DNA of 64,000 bases from Prado023 sp963700475 (GTDB lineage Bacteria > Actinomycetota > Actinomycetes > S36-B12 > CAIYMF01). The stretch lies in assembly GCA_963700475.1 (NCBI GenBank), contig CAVOXR010000014.1, forward strand, positions 240,378 through 304,377, read 5' to 3'. The position numbers and the translations under genes were made by a program. The notes below the pieces were generated by a model that did not search any database, had not been told where the DNA came from, and saw nothing but the letters and a program-made list of their open reading frames with translations. This document shows, one piece after another, positions 50,723 through 60,665 of the stretch; the stretch's first letter is position 1, and every line of letters starts with the position of its first letter.

Positions 50723-51953
50723 CCTGGATCTTCTGGCCCGGCGTGACGCCGATGACCTGACCCGCGAGGTTCTGGAAGGTGGCCACGCCCGCCGGGATCG
50801 TCAATTTCCGCGTCTTGCTCGTGGCATAGACGATCGTGGTCCGCGCACCATCCGGGCCCTGCAGCTTGCAGGAGCGGACGGACTTCTTCACCTTGCAGCC
50901 CAACCACGTCTTACCGATCATCCAGTCCTGGACAGTGTGGAACGCAACCCCGGACTCGGTCTGGGCTCCGGAGGCCGGATCGATCATGTCGATCCCGAAC
51001 AGGTGGTAGTCCCAGCCGTACCAGAACACCCGGGGAACCCCCAGACGCATGGCATCGATGTAGGTCCGCGCCACCATCCCGGCTGCCACATCCCCGCTGT
51101 AGGTGATCTGCTTGAAGCCGCTGAACATCCCACGCCGGTCGCCGTAGTTGACCTCGGTGTCCCAGATCGGACCCTTGTAGCCGTACTTGCGGTAGAACGA
51201 TCGCGCCTTGGTGATCGTCTTCTCGCGCTTGGCAAGGTAGTTGGGGGTCTTGGAGTACGGGTGGATGTTGACCGCGTCGATCGGCCAGCGTGCCTTCTTC
51301 AGGCGCTGCGCGTACTCCTTCCAGAACTTCGGCCGCCGGGTGAACACGCCATAGGTGGAGCTCGAGCTGAGGACCTTGGCCCCCGGATCCACCGACTTGA
51401 TGGCGCGGGATCCCTGGATCGTCAGGTCCGCGAGCTGCTTGGCGGTCCCGCCGAAGAAGACCTTCAGCGAGCCCTCATTCCAGACCTCGTAGGACGTGAT
51501 CCGACCCTGGTACCGCTGCGCCATGGCAGTCGCGAAGTCCGTGAAGTAGGCCATGTTCGCCGGGGGGGACGACGCCCCGAGCCCGTAGAAGCCCTTGAGC
51601 GCGGGCTTGGCTGCCGCCCACTGAGGGGTGACGCCGAAGACGTACTGGACCTCCAGCGCCCCGGCGTTGCGGGCGTTGTCGACGGCCCGGTCCAAGGCAC
51701 CCCACTCGTAGACGCCCTGCGCCGGGTTCAAGGCGGCCCACGTCACCCCGGAATCCCACAGGCGAATAGCACCCACGCGGAAATTCGGTTGGCTATTGCT
51801 AATGCCATGATAATGCACGCCAAACAATTCCATAGGAACAACAGGGTGGGACTTGGCCTGGGCGGCCGTGACAGGCACCAGCGTGCTCACAAGCACGAGG
51901 GACAGCACACCCACAATTCCGCGCGCAAATATCCGCCCCACCCCAGAATTCAT
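50688..51953 (-). CDS. Secreted glycoside hydrolase, clan GH-A (GH39/GH5-like)
   Basis: A 421-residue exported TIM-barrel hydrolase. Signal peptide about 1-33 (ARGIVGVLSLVLVSTLVPVTAAQA). The barrel shows VGAIRLWDSGVTWAALNP, the acid/base glutamate E160 in SYEVWNEGS, VNIHPYS, and the likely nucleophile E267 in PIWDTEVNYGD, the two-glutamate pattern of clan A. A small beta domain with two cysteines follows (LGCKVKKSVRSCKLQ). The substrate is not clear; GH39 members include xylosidases and iduronidases. The first 70 codons are noticeably less GC-rich than the rest. Neighbouring glycosyltransferases suggest a role in a surface or matrix polysaccharide. Confidence 0.83.
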   Translation of the reverse strand: MNSGVGRIFARGIVGVLSLVLVSTLVPVTAAQAKSHPVVPMELFGVHYHGISNSQPNFRVGAIRLWDSGVTWAALNPAQGVYEWGALDRAVDNARNAGALEVQYVFGVTPQWAAAKPALKGFYGLGASSPPANMAYFTDFATAMAQRYQGRITSYEVWNEGSLKVFFGGTAKQLADLTIQGSRAIKSVDPGAKVLSSSSTYGVFTRRPKFWKEYAQRLKKARWPIDAVNIHPYSKTPNYLAKREKTITKARSFYRKYGYKGPIWDTEVNYGDRRGMFSGFKQITYSGDVAAGMVARTYIDAMRLGVPRVFWYGWDYHLFGIDMIDPASGAQTESGVAFHTVQDWMIGKTWLGCKVKKSVRSCKLQGPDGARTTIVYATSKTRKLTIPAGVATFQNLAGQVIGVTPGQKIQVNAVPVLLLGV

Positions 51954-51984
51954 ACCCCCATGGAATCACGGGACGCATGGCAGG

Positions 51985-54178
51985 TCAAACTCCACCGCGT
52001 TTCCGGGTCAGCCGGCGCGCCGCTTGGGCCGCACGGATGCGCAGGGCCCGACCAGGGACGAGCATCGCCCGCCCCGTCCTCGATGGGGCCAACACCCACG
52101 GGCCGGCCGCATCCAGGGCCAGGACCCTCCCCGGGTCGATCTCCACCGGGGCGGCCATCCGCAGGGAGCGCCCCACCGCGAGCCAGACGAGGGCGGGCAA
52201 CCCGCCGGCGCCCTTGAGCTCAGCCAACGCCTGCGGGTCCCACTCGATCGCTCCCCCGACTGCCCCGGGTGACGTGTCCGACACCGCCCGGCGCTCGCCT
52301 GAACCGGCCGACGCGCACCGCGCGGTCACCGGCCCCCGCCGCGACCGCGAGCTCGGTGCCGTCGGTCAGGGCAAGCCCCGGCAGGAGGGTGACATCCAGC
52401 GTCGTGGTCTCCGAGGAGGACCCCACCACCCTGGCCCGGGCGATCGGGACCTCGGAGAGCACAGTGACGTCCTCGCCGACCGACGCACGCAGGCTCGTGA
52501 GGCGCCCCGTGACTGGGATCGGATCGGGGGCGACGACTCGCCGCACCACACCCGCCTGCTCGTCCCAGCCCACCACCACGGCCCCCCCGTCGGTGGGCGC
52601 GACGGTGACCGGCAGCCCGGGCCCGATCACCGGGAGGCTCTCGCCGTCCTGCGTGCGCGCCGAGAGGGCCGCGGCCTCAGGCCACTGGGCCACTGCCGAC
52701 CACGGCAGGGTGGCGCGCACGTCCTGGGCGAGGGAACCGCCCTGTGCGCTCAGCGCCGCAGACCCCGGCGAAGGGTCTCGCACCCACTCGAGGGGCACCT
52801 CCACCCCCCCGACGATGCCCACCTGCCCAGGGCGCCCGTCCGCACCGATCAGGACACCCTCCACATCGAGGCCGCCGCGTCGCACGCGCAGGTCCTCCAC
52901 GAGCAGCTCGCGGGACGGGACCTCGATCCGGGATGCGACGTCGATGGCCAGGTCGAGCCACTGCACCGCCACAACGTCGGGGTGCAGTCGCTGCGCAGCA
53001 GCAGGGGCGGCCGACGACATCCGGGCCCAGGTCTCCGGGTCGCCCAGAACCTCGACCAGCGCCTCGGCCAGGTCCTCGACGGATCCATCGGCGACGACCC
53101 GACCGTTCACCCCGTCCTCGACCAGCTCCGCGGGGCCGTAGTCGACGTCGTAGGTGACCACGGGGGTCCCCGCGGCAAGGCTCTCGGCGACCGCAAGCCC
53201 GAATCCCTCCCGGCGCGAGGTCATGAGCGATACAGAAGCGCCTGCCAGGACCTGGATGGGGTCCTCCGTGAAGCCGGGGAAGGACACGGCCTCCTGCAGC
53301 CCCAGCTCGCCGCGCAGCTCGAGGAGGTGCTCGGCCTCCGGCCCGCGACCGTACACCTCGAACTGGATGCCGGGAACCGTCCGACGGGCGATCGCCACCG
53401 CCCTCATGGCGTGGTCCACGCGCTTCACGGCGTCCAGGCGACCGAGCTGGACCACCCGCAGCGGATCACGCTCGGGCACGAGGTCGGATGCGACGGGGTC
53501 GATCATGTTCGGGATGACGTGGACCTCGAGCCCGGGGAGGTCCTCCTGCAGGTCCGCCGCCTGGCGGCGGGTGAGGGCCACGACGGCGTCGGCCGCCCCG
53601 GCGAACGGCAGCAGTCGCCCCGACAGCCGCGGCTGGCCGACCGGTCCGGCGTAGCGGGATCGGACCTGGCGGGCACGACGGCTTCGCCCAGCCCCCTGCC
53701 CCGGATTCCCCGCGGTCGCGCTTCCTCGTCGGTGGGCCAGGTGGACGGTCATGATCCGTCCGACATAGGGGTTGCGCATCATCGCCACCGGCGCGTACGT
53801 CACGGGGGAGTCGGCGAACACCACGACCCCGGGGAGCCGGCCCACCAACCAGTCGAGCCAGTCGGCGACCCGGTCGTCGCGGGTGAACGTCTCGTCGGTG
53901 CGGCGGCTCCAGGACGGCCGGAACCGCTTGTCCCGGCGCTGGTAGTGGTGCACTGCCGTCGCCTCGGGGAGCCACCCCCGGGCCCGCCAGGCATCGAGGG
54001 TCTCGTCGATCTCCGGCTGCGGATGGATCGTGGCGATGTGCGTGTCCCACCCGGCCTCATGGAAGACCGTCAGCCGGCGCAGCCACGCGCGGGTCAGGCC
54101 GCCCTTCTGCTCACGAAGGTTGCTGAAGACGAACAGCGCCACGGACTGCCCAGTGAGATCGGGACGGGTGTCGGGCAC
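51985..54178 (-). CDS. Glycosyltransferase family 4 (TagE-like), frameshifted near its C-terminus
   Basis: A roughly 730-residue glycosyltransferase. The N-terminal half resembles poly(glycerol-phosphate) glucosyltransferases (ALFVFSNLREQKGGLTRAWLRR, FEVYGRGPEAEHLLELRGEL). The donor-binding part shows HVIPNMIDP, VVQLGRLDAVKRVDHAM, VSLMTSRREGFGLAVAESLAAGTPVVTYDVDYGPAELVEDGVNG. A beta-rich C-terminal domain follows. Around 52300 the frame changes (RVGRF in one frame continues as SDTSPGAVGGAIEWDPQ in the next) and reaches a stop at 51985; total length is 3n+1. The GTG at 54178 has TATCCT (complement of 54186-54191) ending 7 bases upstream (leaderless). Confidence 0.82.
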
Positions 54179-54290
54179 AGGGCTGAGGATATCGGGCGCC
54201 AGAGGGGCAGCCCGCGCCGCGAACCGCCCCCCACGCTCTCGGTCGCCGGAACCACCGACCTCCCACCGTTATCAAGTCGTTACAAACTTC

Positions 54291-54305
54291 TGCACAATTT
54301 GTGCA
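54291..54305. promoter_or_regulatory. 15-bp palindrome, candidate operator
   Basis: TGCACAATTTGTGCA is a perfect 7+1+7 palindrome in the 203-bp divergent spacer between the GT4 gene and the fasciclin gene, within an unusually AT-rich patch (gttatcaag, gttacaaac). The fasciclin promoter must lie just right of it, so a repressor or activator dimer is plausible. No other copy noticed. Confidence 0.5.
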
Positions 54306-54381
54306 TCCGTCCGAGACGCCCGGGCCGAAGTGTGGGATGAGAGCCGCAGAGCGTGGCTCGCGACAAGACCCGGGAGACCTC

Positions 54382-54963
54382 ATGAACATCAAGATTGCAG
54401 CCGCTGGTGGCATCGCCGCCCTCCTCTTCCTGTCCGGTTGCTCCAGCAGCTCGGACGAGGCCACCGCACCGGCGACCAGCGCCGCTGCCCCCGCAGCGAG
54501 CGAGATGGCCTCGGAGCCGGCCATGGCCGAGCCCGGCACCATCGTCGAGGTCGCGGCGTCGAACCCTGACTTCGAGACCCTGGTCGCCGCGGTGACCGCC
54601 GCGGGCTTGGCCGAGACCCTGTCAGGTGAGGGCCCGTTCACGGTCTTCGCGCCGACCGACGAGGCGTTCGACGCCCTGCCCGAGGGCGTTCTCGATGCCC
54701 TGCTGCTCCCGGAGAACAAGGACGCCCTGACCTCGATCCTGACCTACCACGTGGTCTCCGGTGAGGTCATGGCCGCCGACGTCACCGCCGGCGACGTCCC
54801 GACCGTCGAGGGCTCGACCATCGCGATCACCACCGACGATGGGGTCAAGGTCAACGAGGCCAACGTCACCGCGACAGACGTGGATGCCTCCAACGGCGTC
54901 ATCCACGTGATCGACGCCGTGCTCGTTCCCCCGACCGTCGACGTGGCGGCGCTCACCTCCTGA
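54382..54963 (+). CDS. Fasciclin-domain lipoprotein
   Basis: A 193-residue exported lipoprotein: signal peptide with lipobox LSGC (cysteine about 20), a Ser/Ala/Pro-rich linker, and one FAS1 domain (about 60-193) with DFETLVAAVTAAGLAETLSGEGPFTVFAPTDEAFDALPEG (H1 box), LTYHVVSGEVMAADVTAG, and the H2-box NGVIHVIDAVLVPP. The form matches the MPT70/MPT83-like proteins of mycobacteria, cell-surface adhesive proteins under SigK in that genus. GGGAG precedes the ATG by 8 bases. It stands alone, followed by a strong terminator. Confidence 0.93.
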   Translation: MNIKIAAAGGIAALLFLSGCSSSSDEATAPATSAAAPAASEMASEPAMAEPGTIVEVAASNPDFETLVAAVTAAGLAETLSGEGPFTVFAPTDEAFDALPEGVLDALLLPENKDALTSILTYHVVSGEVMAADVTAGDVPTVEGSTIAITTDDGVKVNEANVTATDVDASNGVIHVIDAVLVPPTVDVAALTS

Positions 54964-54991
54964 CAGCCGGAGGCCCGCCCCACACGGCAGA

Positions 54992-55045
54992 CGCGCGCGA
55001 GGACCCGTCGGACACTGTCCGGCGGGTCCTCCGTCGCGCGGGCAA
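54992..55045 (+). terminator. Strong hairpin terminator after the fasciclin gene
   Basis: AGGACCCGtCGGACA pairs with TGTCCGgCGGGTCCT around a two-base loop, with further outer pairing between gcgcgcg and cgcgcg. This long GC stem begins about 30 bases after the fasciclin stop. Confidence 0.75.
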
Positions 55046-55201
55046 CTCACCGAACGGCCGCGCCGGCTGCCTCCTCAATCCGCCGAGCTCGTCGCGCCGG
55101 CCGGTTCACCGTCATCCGGATCTCCGAGCATCCGTGCTCGCGAATCCGGACAGCATCGCCATCGGGCCACCCGAAAGTGGACCGCGTGGCCGCCGGCTCC
55201 G

Positions 55202-56167
55202 TCAGTGCTCGCCCTCGCGCTGGCGCGGCTTGTCGCCCTCGGCCGCGGCCAGCTCGAGGTTGCCGGCATGGTCGGGGACGAACGTCTGGGTGTTGCGCGG
55301 AGGGCGCTGGTAGCCCGTGGTCGGCGGCCGGTGGGGCAGCTCCAGGCGGGCCCGCTCGACGTGCGTGTAGGGGATCGTGCTCAGCAGGTGGTGGATCGCG
55401 TTGACCCGAGCCCGGCGCTTGTCGTCGGACTCCACCACGTACCAGGGCGCGTTGAGCGTGTCCGTGTGGACGAACATGTCGTCCTTGGCCCGGGAGTAGT
55501 CCTCCCAGCGCGTGATCGACTCGAGGTCCATCGGGGAGAGCTTCCAGCGCCGCATCGGGTCGTCCAGGCGTGAGCGGAAGCGCGCCTCCTGCTCCTCATC
55601 GGAGACGCTGAACCAGTACTTGCGAAGCAGGATCCCGTCCTCGACGAGCATCCGCTCGAAGATCGGGGCCTGGTGCAGGAAGCGGCGGTACTCGTCGGGG
55701 GAGCAGAAGCCCATGACCCGCTCGACGCCCGCGCGGTTGTACCAGGAGCGGTCGAAGAGGGTGATCTCCCCCGCGGCCGGCAGGTGCGGGACGTAGCGCT
55801 GGAAGTACCACTGCGAGAGCTCGCGCTCCGTGGGGGCCGGCAGGGCGACGATGCGCGCGACGCGTGGGTTCAGGTACTGCGAGATCCGTTGGATCGTGCC
55901 GCCCTTGCCGGCGGCGTCGCGGCCCTCGAAGATGACCACGAGTCGGGCGCCGGTGGTGCGGACCCACTCCTGCATCTCGACCAGTTCTGCCTGCAGGCGG
56001 AACAGCTCGAGCTCGTAGAGCGCCTTGTTCATGCGCTTGACCTTGCGGCGGGCGGCCGCCTCCTCGACGTCCTGCGGCTTGCGCAGGTGCCCGCCCTCCT
56101 CCAGCAGGTGCTCCAGCTGGTCGTCGGTGAGGGACTCGACGTGCTCCTTGTGCGCCTTCTTGCTCAT
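55202..56167 (-). CDS. ppk2: Polyphosphate kinase 2
   Basis: Transfers phosphate between polyphosphate and nucleotides. The 321-residue, single-domain product shows Walker A GRDAAGKGG (82-90), the lid arginines in SQWYFQRYVPHLP, Walker B FDRSWYNRAGVERVMGF with D139, and KYWFSVSDEEQEARFRSRLDDPMRRWKLSPMDLESITRW. Direction (GTP/ATP synthesis or polyP synthesis) cannot be told; one-domain members often favour nucleotide synthesis. The ATG at 56167 has TAGTCT (complement of 56175-56180) ending 7 bases upstream (leaderless), the same box used by the TetR gene. It is divergent from the P450 gene. Confidence 0.93.
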   Translation of the reverse strand: MSKKAHKEHVESLTDDQLEHLLEEGGHLRKPQDVEEAAARRKVKRMNKALYELELFRLQAELVEMQEWVRTTGARLVVIFEGRDAAGKGGTIQRISQYLNPRVARIVALPAPTERELSQWYFQRYVPHLPAAGEITLFDRSWYNRAGVERVMGFCSPDEYRRFLHQAPIFERMLVEDGILLRKYWFSVSDEEQEARFRSRLDDPMRRWKLSPMDLESITRWEDYSRAKDDMFVHTDTLNAPWYVVESDDKRRARVNAIHHLLSTIPYTHVERARLELPHRPPTTGYQRPPRNTQTFVPDHAGNLELAAAEGDKPRQREGEH

Positions 56168-56308
56168 GACGCTCAGACTAGCCATCGAGGTCGCATGAGG
56201 GCGGGACTCGGCCGACTCCGGGGGACGTCTTCTCCTCGTGTGGGCCGCAGTGCGTCAATCGCGGGCCCGGTCTCCCCACAGGCCGGGCGATGCCGTCACT
56301 ATGTCCCC

Positions 56309-57622
56309 ATGACCACCGAGATCGCCCGCGTGCCCGGGCTCCCCGGGTTGGGCAACACCGTCGCGTTCCTGAGGGACGCCCGAACGCTGCTGATGGACGC
56401 CCAGGCCGCCTACGGCGACGCCTTCGAGCTCCACGTCCTGGGCCAGCCCGTCACCCTGCTGCTCAGCCCGGAGGCGACCAAGGAGATCTACATCGATCGG
56501 GCGGAGAACTTCTCCAGCGAGATCGGCTGGTCGTTCACCATCGGACCGATGTTCCACCACGGCCTGATGCTGCGCGACTTCGACGACCACCACCTGCACC
56601 GCCGCGTCATGCAGTACGCGTTCCGTCGCCAGGCGCTGGCCGGGTACATGGAGCAGGTCAACAGCCTCGCACGCCGGCATGTCACCGCGGCGGTGGCGGG
56701 CGCGGGGCCGGACGGGATCGACGTCTACCGGATGACCAAGCGACTGACGCTGGACATCGCGACCCAGGTGTTCGTGGGCCTCGACCTCGGGCCGCAGGCC
56801 GATGTGGTCAACGAGTCGTTCGTCGCGATGATGCGGGCGTCGGTGTCGCCGATACGACGCAACATCCCGGGCACCCCGTTCGCCCGGGGCTTGCGGGCGC
56901 GGCGGACCCTGCAGGAGCTGCTGACAGGGCTGGTCCTCGAGCGCCGCGCCGAGCCGGAGCACGCCGACCTGCTCTCGCAGCTTGCCCACGCCACCACCGA
57001 GGAGGGCCGGAGCCTCACGGTCGACGAGGTGGTCGACCACATGATCTTCCTGCTGCTGGCCGCCCACGACACGACGACCGCCACGCTCACCGTGATGCTC
57101 TGGCACCTGTCGCAGAACCCCGAGTGGCAGGACCGCGTGGCCGCCGAGGTCGCGGTCCTGGGCGGCGGGGACGTCACGATCGAGAACTACAAGTCCCTGG
57201 TCGAGACCGAGCTGGTCATGAAGGAGTCGCTGCGCCTGAGCCCGCCAGTGCCGTCCTCCCCGCGCGGCGTGCTTCGCGACACCGAGGTCGCTGGCGTGCC
57301 GTTGCGAGCGGGCCAGATGGTCGCGCTGGCCAGCCTCGCGCTGCACCGGCATCCCGACTGGTGGACCTCGCCGGAGGAGTTCGACCCGATGCGTTTCGCC
57401 CCCGAGCGGGCTGAGGATCGCGCGCACTCGCACCTGTACGTGCCGTTCGGCGGCGGTGCGCACATCTGCCTGGGCAACCACCTGGCCGAGCTGATGACCA
57501 AGGCAGTCATGGCCGCGGTCCTGGCCGAGCACCGGGTCCGGGCCCGGCCCGGCCAGAGGATGGAGATGGCGGCCATCCCGATCCCGAAGCCGAAGGGTCA
57601 GTTGCTGCTCCAGCTGGCGTGA
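56309..57622 (+). CDS. Cytochrome P450
   Basis: A 437-residue soluble haem mono-oxygenase. Seen: I-helix oxygen groove LLLAAHDTTTATLTVMLW, ExxR in MKESLRLSPPVPSSPRGVLRD, the PERF-like FDPMRFAPERAED, and the haem loop FGGGAHICLGNHLAE with axial C387. No ferredoxin or reductase gene is adjacent, so electron partners are elsewhere; substrate unknown. The ATG at 56309 follows CACTAT (56297-56302), ending 6 bases upstream, probably a variant leaderless -10. It shares a 141-bp divergent spacer with ppk2. Confidence 0.94.
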   Translation: MTTEIARVPGLPGLGNTVAFLRDARTLLMDAQAAYGDAFELHVLGQPVTLLLSPEATKEIYIDRAENFSSEIGWSFTIGPMFHHGLMLRDFDDHHLHRRVMQYAFRRQALAGYMEQVNSLARRHVTAAVAGAGPDGIDVYRMTKRLTLDIATQVFVGLDLGPQADVVNESFVAMMRASVSPIRRNIPGTPFARGLRARRTLQELLTGLVLERRAEPEHADLLSQLAHATTEEGRSLTVDEVVDHMIFLLLAAHDTTTATLTVMLWHLSQNPEWQDRVAAEVAVLGGGDVTIENYKSLVETELVMKESLRLSPPVPSSPRGVLRDTEVAGVPLRAGQMVALASLALHRHPDWWTSPEEFDPMRFAPERAEDRAHSHLYVPFGGGAHICLGNHLAELMTKAVMAAVLAEHRVRARPGQRMEMAAIPIPKPKGQLLLQLA

Positions 57623-57675
57623 GCGCAGTAGGTGACGCGGCTGGATCGCCGTTCTGATGGCGAGTCCCGCCCCGA

Positions 57676-57715
57676 ACCGGCTACCGGCTACCGGCTACCG
57701 GCCCGGCTACCGGCT
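57676..57715. repeat. Tandem 7-bp repeat at the 3' end of the subtilase gene
   Basis: ACCGGCT is repeated at 57676, 57683 and 57690, degenerates at 57697, and recurs at 57709. The subtilase stop (TAG on minus, 57707-57709) lies inside it. Copy number may vary and could move the stop. Confidence 0.7.
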
Positions 57716-59036
57716 GAGCGTCACCGCCACCGACGTCGCCTCGGTGAGCCCCATGCGCGAGGGGACCCGCACCCGGTAGGTGCCGCGCGGCAGGTCCACG
57801 ATCCGCGTCTCCAGGGCGCCACGTGTGCGGTAGGTCGACCTGAGGGGGCGCCATGATCCGTCTGGGCGCTGACGCTCCACGCGGAACGTCCAGGCGCCGG
57901 CGCTGAGGTCCGGGTCGATGTCCACGCCAAGCTTCGAGCCCGCTGCGAGGGACCCGACGGTGACCACCGCGGAGGGGATCGGCACCCCGCCGGGCAGCTC
58001 AGCAGCGGCCCGCACGGCTCGATCGACGCGGAGCAACCCAATGCCGAACGCGTCATCGCGGCCCTTGGGCCCGAGATCCCGCGCGGTCGTCAGGAGGATC
58101 TCGTCGACCTGCGCCCGGCTCAGCGAGGGGTTCGCGGCCCGCACCAGCGCCGCCCCAGCGGCGACGAAGGCGGCTGCGATCGAGGTCCCGTCCTCGCGGC
58201 CCCACCCGCCGCCGGCCTCGGTGGTGACCACGCCCTCGCCGGGCGCGACGAGGTCGATGAAGCCGCCCCGACTCGCGAACGTCGACTCCCGCAGACCTCG
58301 TCCGACACTCGACACCCCGAGCACCCCCGGGTAGGCCGCGGGGTAGACGGTCGGGCTGCCCTCGTCGCGACGGTTGCCCGCGGCGGCGACCACCGTGACC
58401 CCCTCGTCGAGGGCGTAGCGGATCGCGTCGGCCTGGGCCGGGCTCTCGGTCTGGCTGCTCAGCGAGAGGTTGATCACCTGTGCGCCAGCGGCCACTGCGG
58501 CGCGGATCCCGCGCGCGGTGCGGTTCTGGTCACCCTCTCCGTCGGCGGCCAGCACCCGGATCGACAGGATCCGGACGTCGCTGGCCACGCCGGCGATCCC
58601 GGCGCCGTCCATCACGCCGGCCACGATCCCGGCGATGCGGGTGCCGTGCCCGAAGGGGTCACCGGTGAGGCCGTCGCCCACGAGGTCCACGGCGGGCAGC
58701 AGGCGGCCGGCGAGGTCGGGATGGGCGTCGTCCACGCCGGAGTCGAGCGACGGCCACGGTGACGCCTGCGCCCCGGGTGATCCCCCATGCGCCCTCCGCG
58801 CCGACGGCCATGAGCCCCCACTGGGAGGAGCCCAGGCGTTCGCCGCGGATGGTGGGCAGGATCTTCTGGAGCCCGCCGGAGGGGCTGATGTCCGAGGTCG
58901 GACGAGAAGCAGGGGAGGCCGACTGACCTGCTGCGAAGGCCGAGACTCGCTCGTCCGCGGCACCCGCAGGTGCGGTGATGCCAGCGAGCAGCGCAACGAC
59001 GGCAATGCCCGCTCCCGTTGCCGCGTGGACCCTCAC
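57707..59036 (-). CDS. Secreted subtilisin-like serine protease (S8), frameshifted
   Basis: The catalytic triad is present: Asp in LDSGVDDAHPDLAGRLL, His in PFGHGTRIAGIVAGV, Ser in GTSIAAAFVAAGAAL, with VINLSLSSQ and VVAAAGNRRDEGSP between. A C-terminal beta domain follows. The N-terminus (signal peptide VRVHAATGAGIAVVALLAGITAPAGAA, then SSQWGLMAVGAEGAWGITRGAGVTVAV) is in another frame. The change occurs near 58750, where one surplus base between GVTVAV and LDSGVDD accounts for it; total length is 3n+1. The GTG at 59036 is the start that gives the signal peptide. It is alone on the minus strand, convergent with the P450 gene. Confidence 0.85.
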
Positions 59037-59170
59037 GCACGGTTTGTAGCACGCGCTCACCACAACAGGGCAACCAGAAGTGGTTAAGGCTCTGCTCGAG
59101 ACGAGTGCGCAATCCTGATGTGGCCGCCGATCCGGCTGCCGCGAGGTTGGATCCGTGACGCCGGTTGGGC

Positions 59171-60665
59171 TCAGTCGGTCAGCCGCTCCGGGATGTGGAT
59201 CTCGCGCTTCATGATCTTGCCGGTTGCAGTCAGCGGGAGATCGGAGGTCACCCAGACGATCCGCGGGTACTTGTAGGCCGCGACCCGCTCCTTGACGAAG
59301 GCACGCAGCTCGTCCTCGGTGGCGCTCGCCCCGGGCTTGAGCGTCACGGCCGCGGCGATCTCCTCGCCGAGCTCACGATGCGGCACACCGACCACAGCTG
59401 CGGTGGCCACCGCCGGGTGCTCGTAGAGGACCTCCTCGATCTCGCGCGGGTACACGTTGAAGCCGCCGCGGATGATCATGTCCTTGGACCGGTCGACGAT
59501 GTAGTAGTAGCCCTCGTCGTCGCGCTTGGCGAGGTCGCCGGTGCGGAACCAGCCGTCGTTCATGACCTCGGCGGTCGCCTCGGGCTTGCCCAGGTAGCCC
59601 TTCATGACGTTGTGGCCCTTGATCGCGATCTCCCCGATCTCGCCCTCGGGGGTGTCGTTCCAGTCGGAATCGATGAGGCGCATCTCGACCCCCGCGACCG
59701 GGGTACCGATCGAGCCGGGCTTGCGCTCGCGGTCGGCGTGGTTGAACGAGGCCACCGGGCTGGTCTCGGACAGTCCGTACCCCTCGAGGATGATCGCGTT
59801 GAAGGCGGCCTCGAACCCGTGCAGGACCTCGACCGGGAGGGAAGCGCCGCCTGAGGCGCACACGCGCAGCGAGGACAGGTCGTAGTCGGCCTTGTTGGGG
59901 TGCTGCAGAAGCGCGACGTACATGGTGGGCACGGCGAGCAGGATCGTGACCTTGTCGCGCTGCAGGACCTCCAGGGCCTTCGTCGGCTCGAACCGGGGGA
60001 TCAGGGTCAGGTTGGCGCCGACCGAGATGGCTGCGTTCATCCCGACGGTCTGGCCGAACGAGTGGAACAGCGGCAGGCCTCCGAACACGACGTCGTCCGG
60101 GCCGACGTCGACGAGGCCGACGGAGATCTCGGCGTTGCGCCGCATGTTGGCGTGGGTCAGCTCGGCGCCCTTGGGGGTGCCCGTCGTGCCCGAGGTGTAG
60201 AGCACGACCGCTGTGTCCTGGTCGTCGCGATCGACGAGGGCGACCGGCTCGTGGGCCATCACCTGGCCGAGGAACTCCGCCGGGACGACGGGGATGAACT
60301 CCGCGCCCGCCTCGGCCGCTCCCTTGCCGGCCTCCTCGGCGACGCCGTCCCAGGCGAAGAGGGCCCGGGCCTCGGAGTCGCTCAGCACGAAGGCGACCTC
60401 GCGGGACTTGTACAGGGGGTTCATCGGGACCACGACGCCGCCGGCCCAGAGGATGCCGTAGTAGACGATCGGCATGTGCGGGATGTTCGGCATCGACACC
60501 GCGACCCGGTCACCCGGCTGGACGCCCGATCTCCTGGAGCCAGCCGGCGACCCGGGCTGCGCCTTGGGCGAGCATCCCGTAGGGGACGACGGTCTCGTCG
60601 AGCGTGATGGCGGGGGCGGCGGGGGTCGACTCGGCAGTGCGGGCGAGGTTGCTGGCGAGGTTCAT
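59171..60665 (-). CDS. Acyl-CoA synthetase (AMP-forming, FadD-like), frameshifted near the N-terminus
   Basis: Activates a fatty or other carboxylic acid with ATP and CoA. Motifs: VVLYTSGTTGTPKGAELTH (P-loop), IILEGYGLSETSPVASFN, GWFRTGDLAKRDDEGYYYIVDRSKDMIIRGGFNVYPREIEEVLYEHP, and the catalytic lysine in LTATGKIMKREI. The N-terminal MNLASNLARTAESTPAAPAITLDE to AGWLQEIG is in one frame and continues as VQPGDRVAVSMPNIPHMPIVYYG in another, near 60527; length 3n+1. GGAAGG precedes the ATG at 60665. A TACAGT box (complement of about 60724-60729) is a good -10. Confidence 0.85.

Noticed and set aside
51977..54340. A 787-codon plus-strand frame antisense to the GT4 gene
   Set aside because: The minus strand has clear glycosyltransferase motifs; the plus frame has none.
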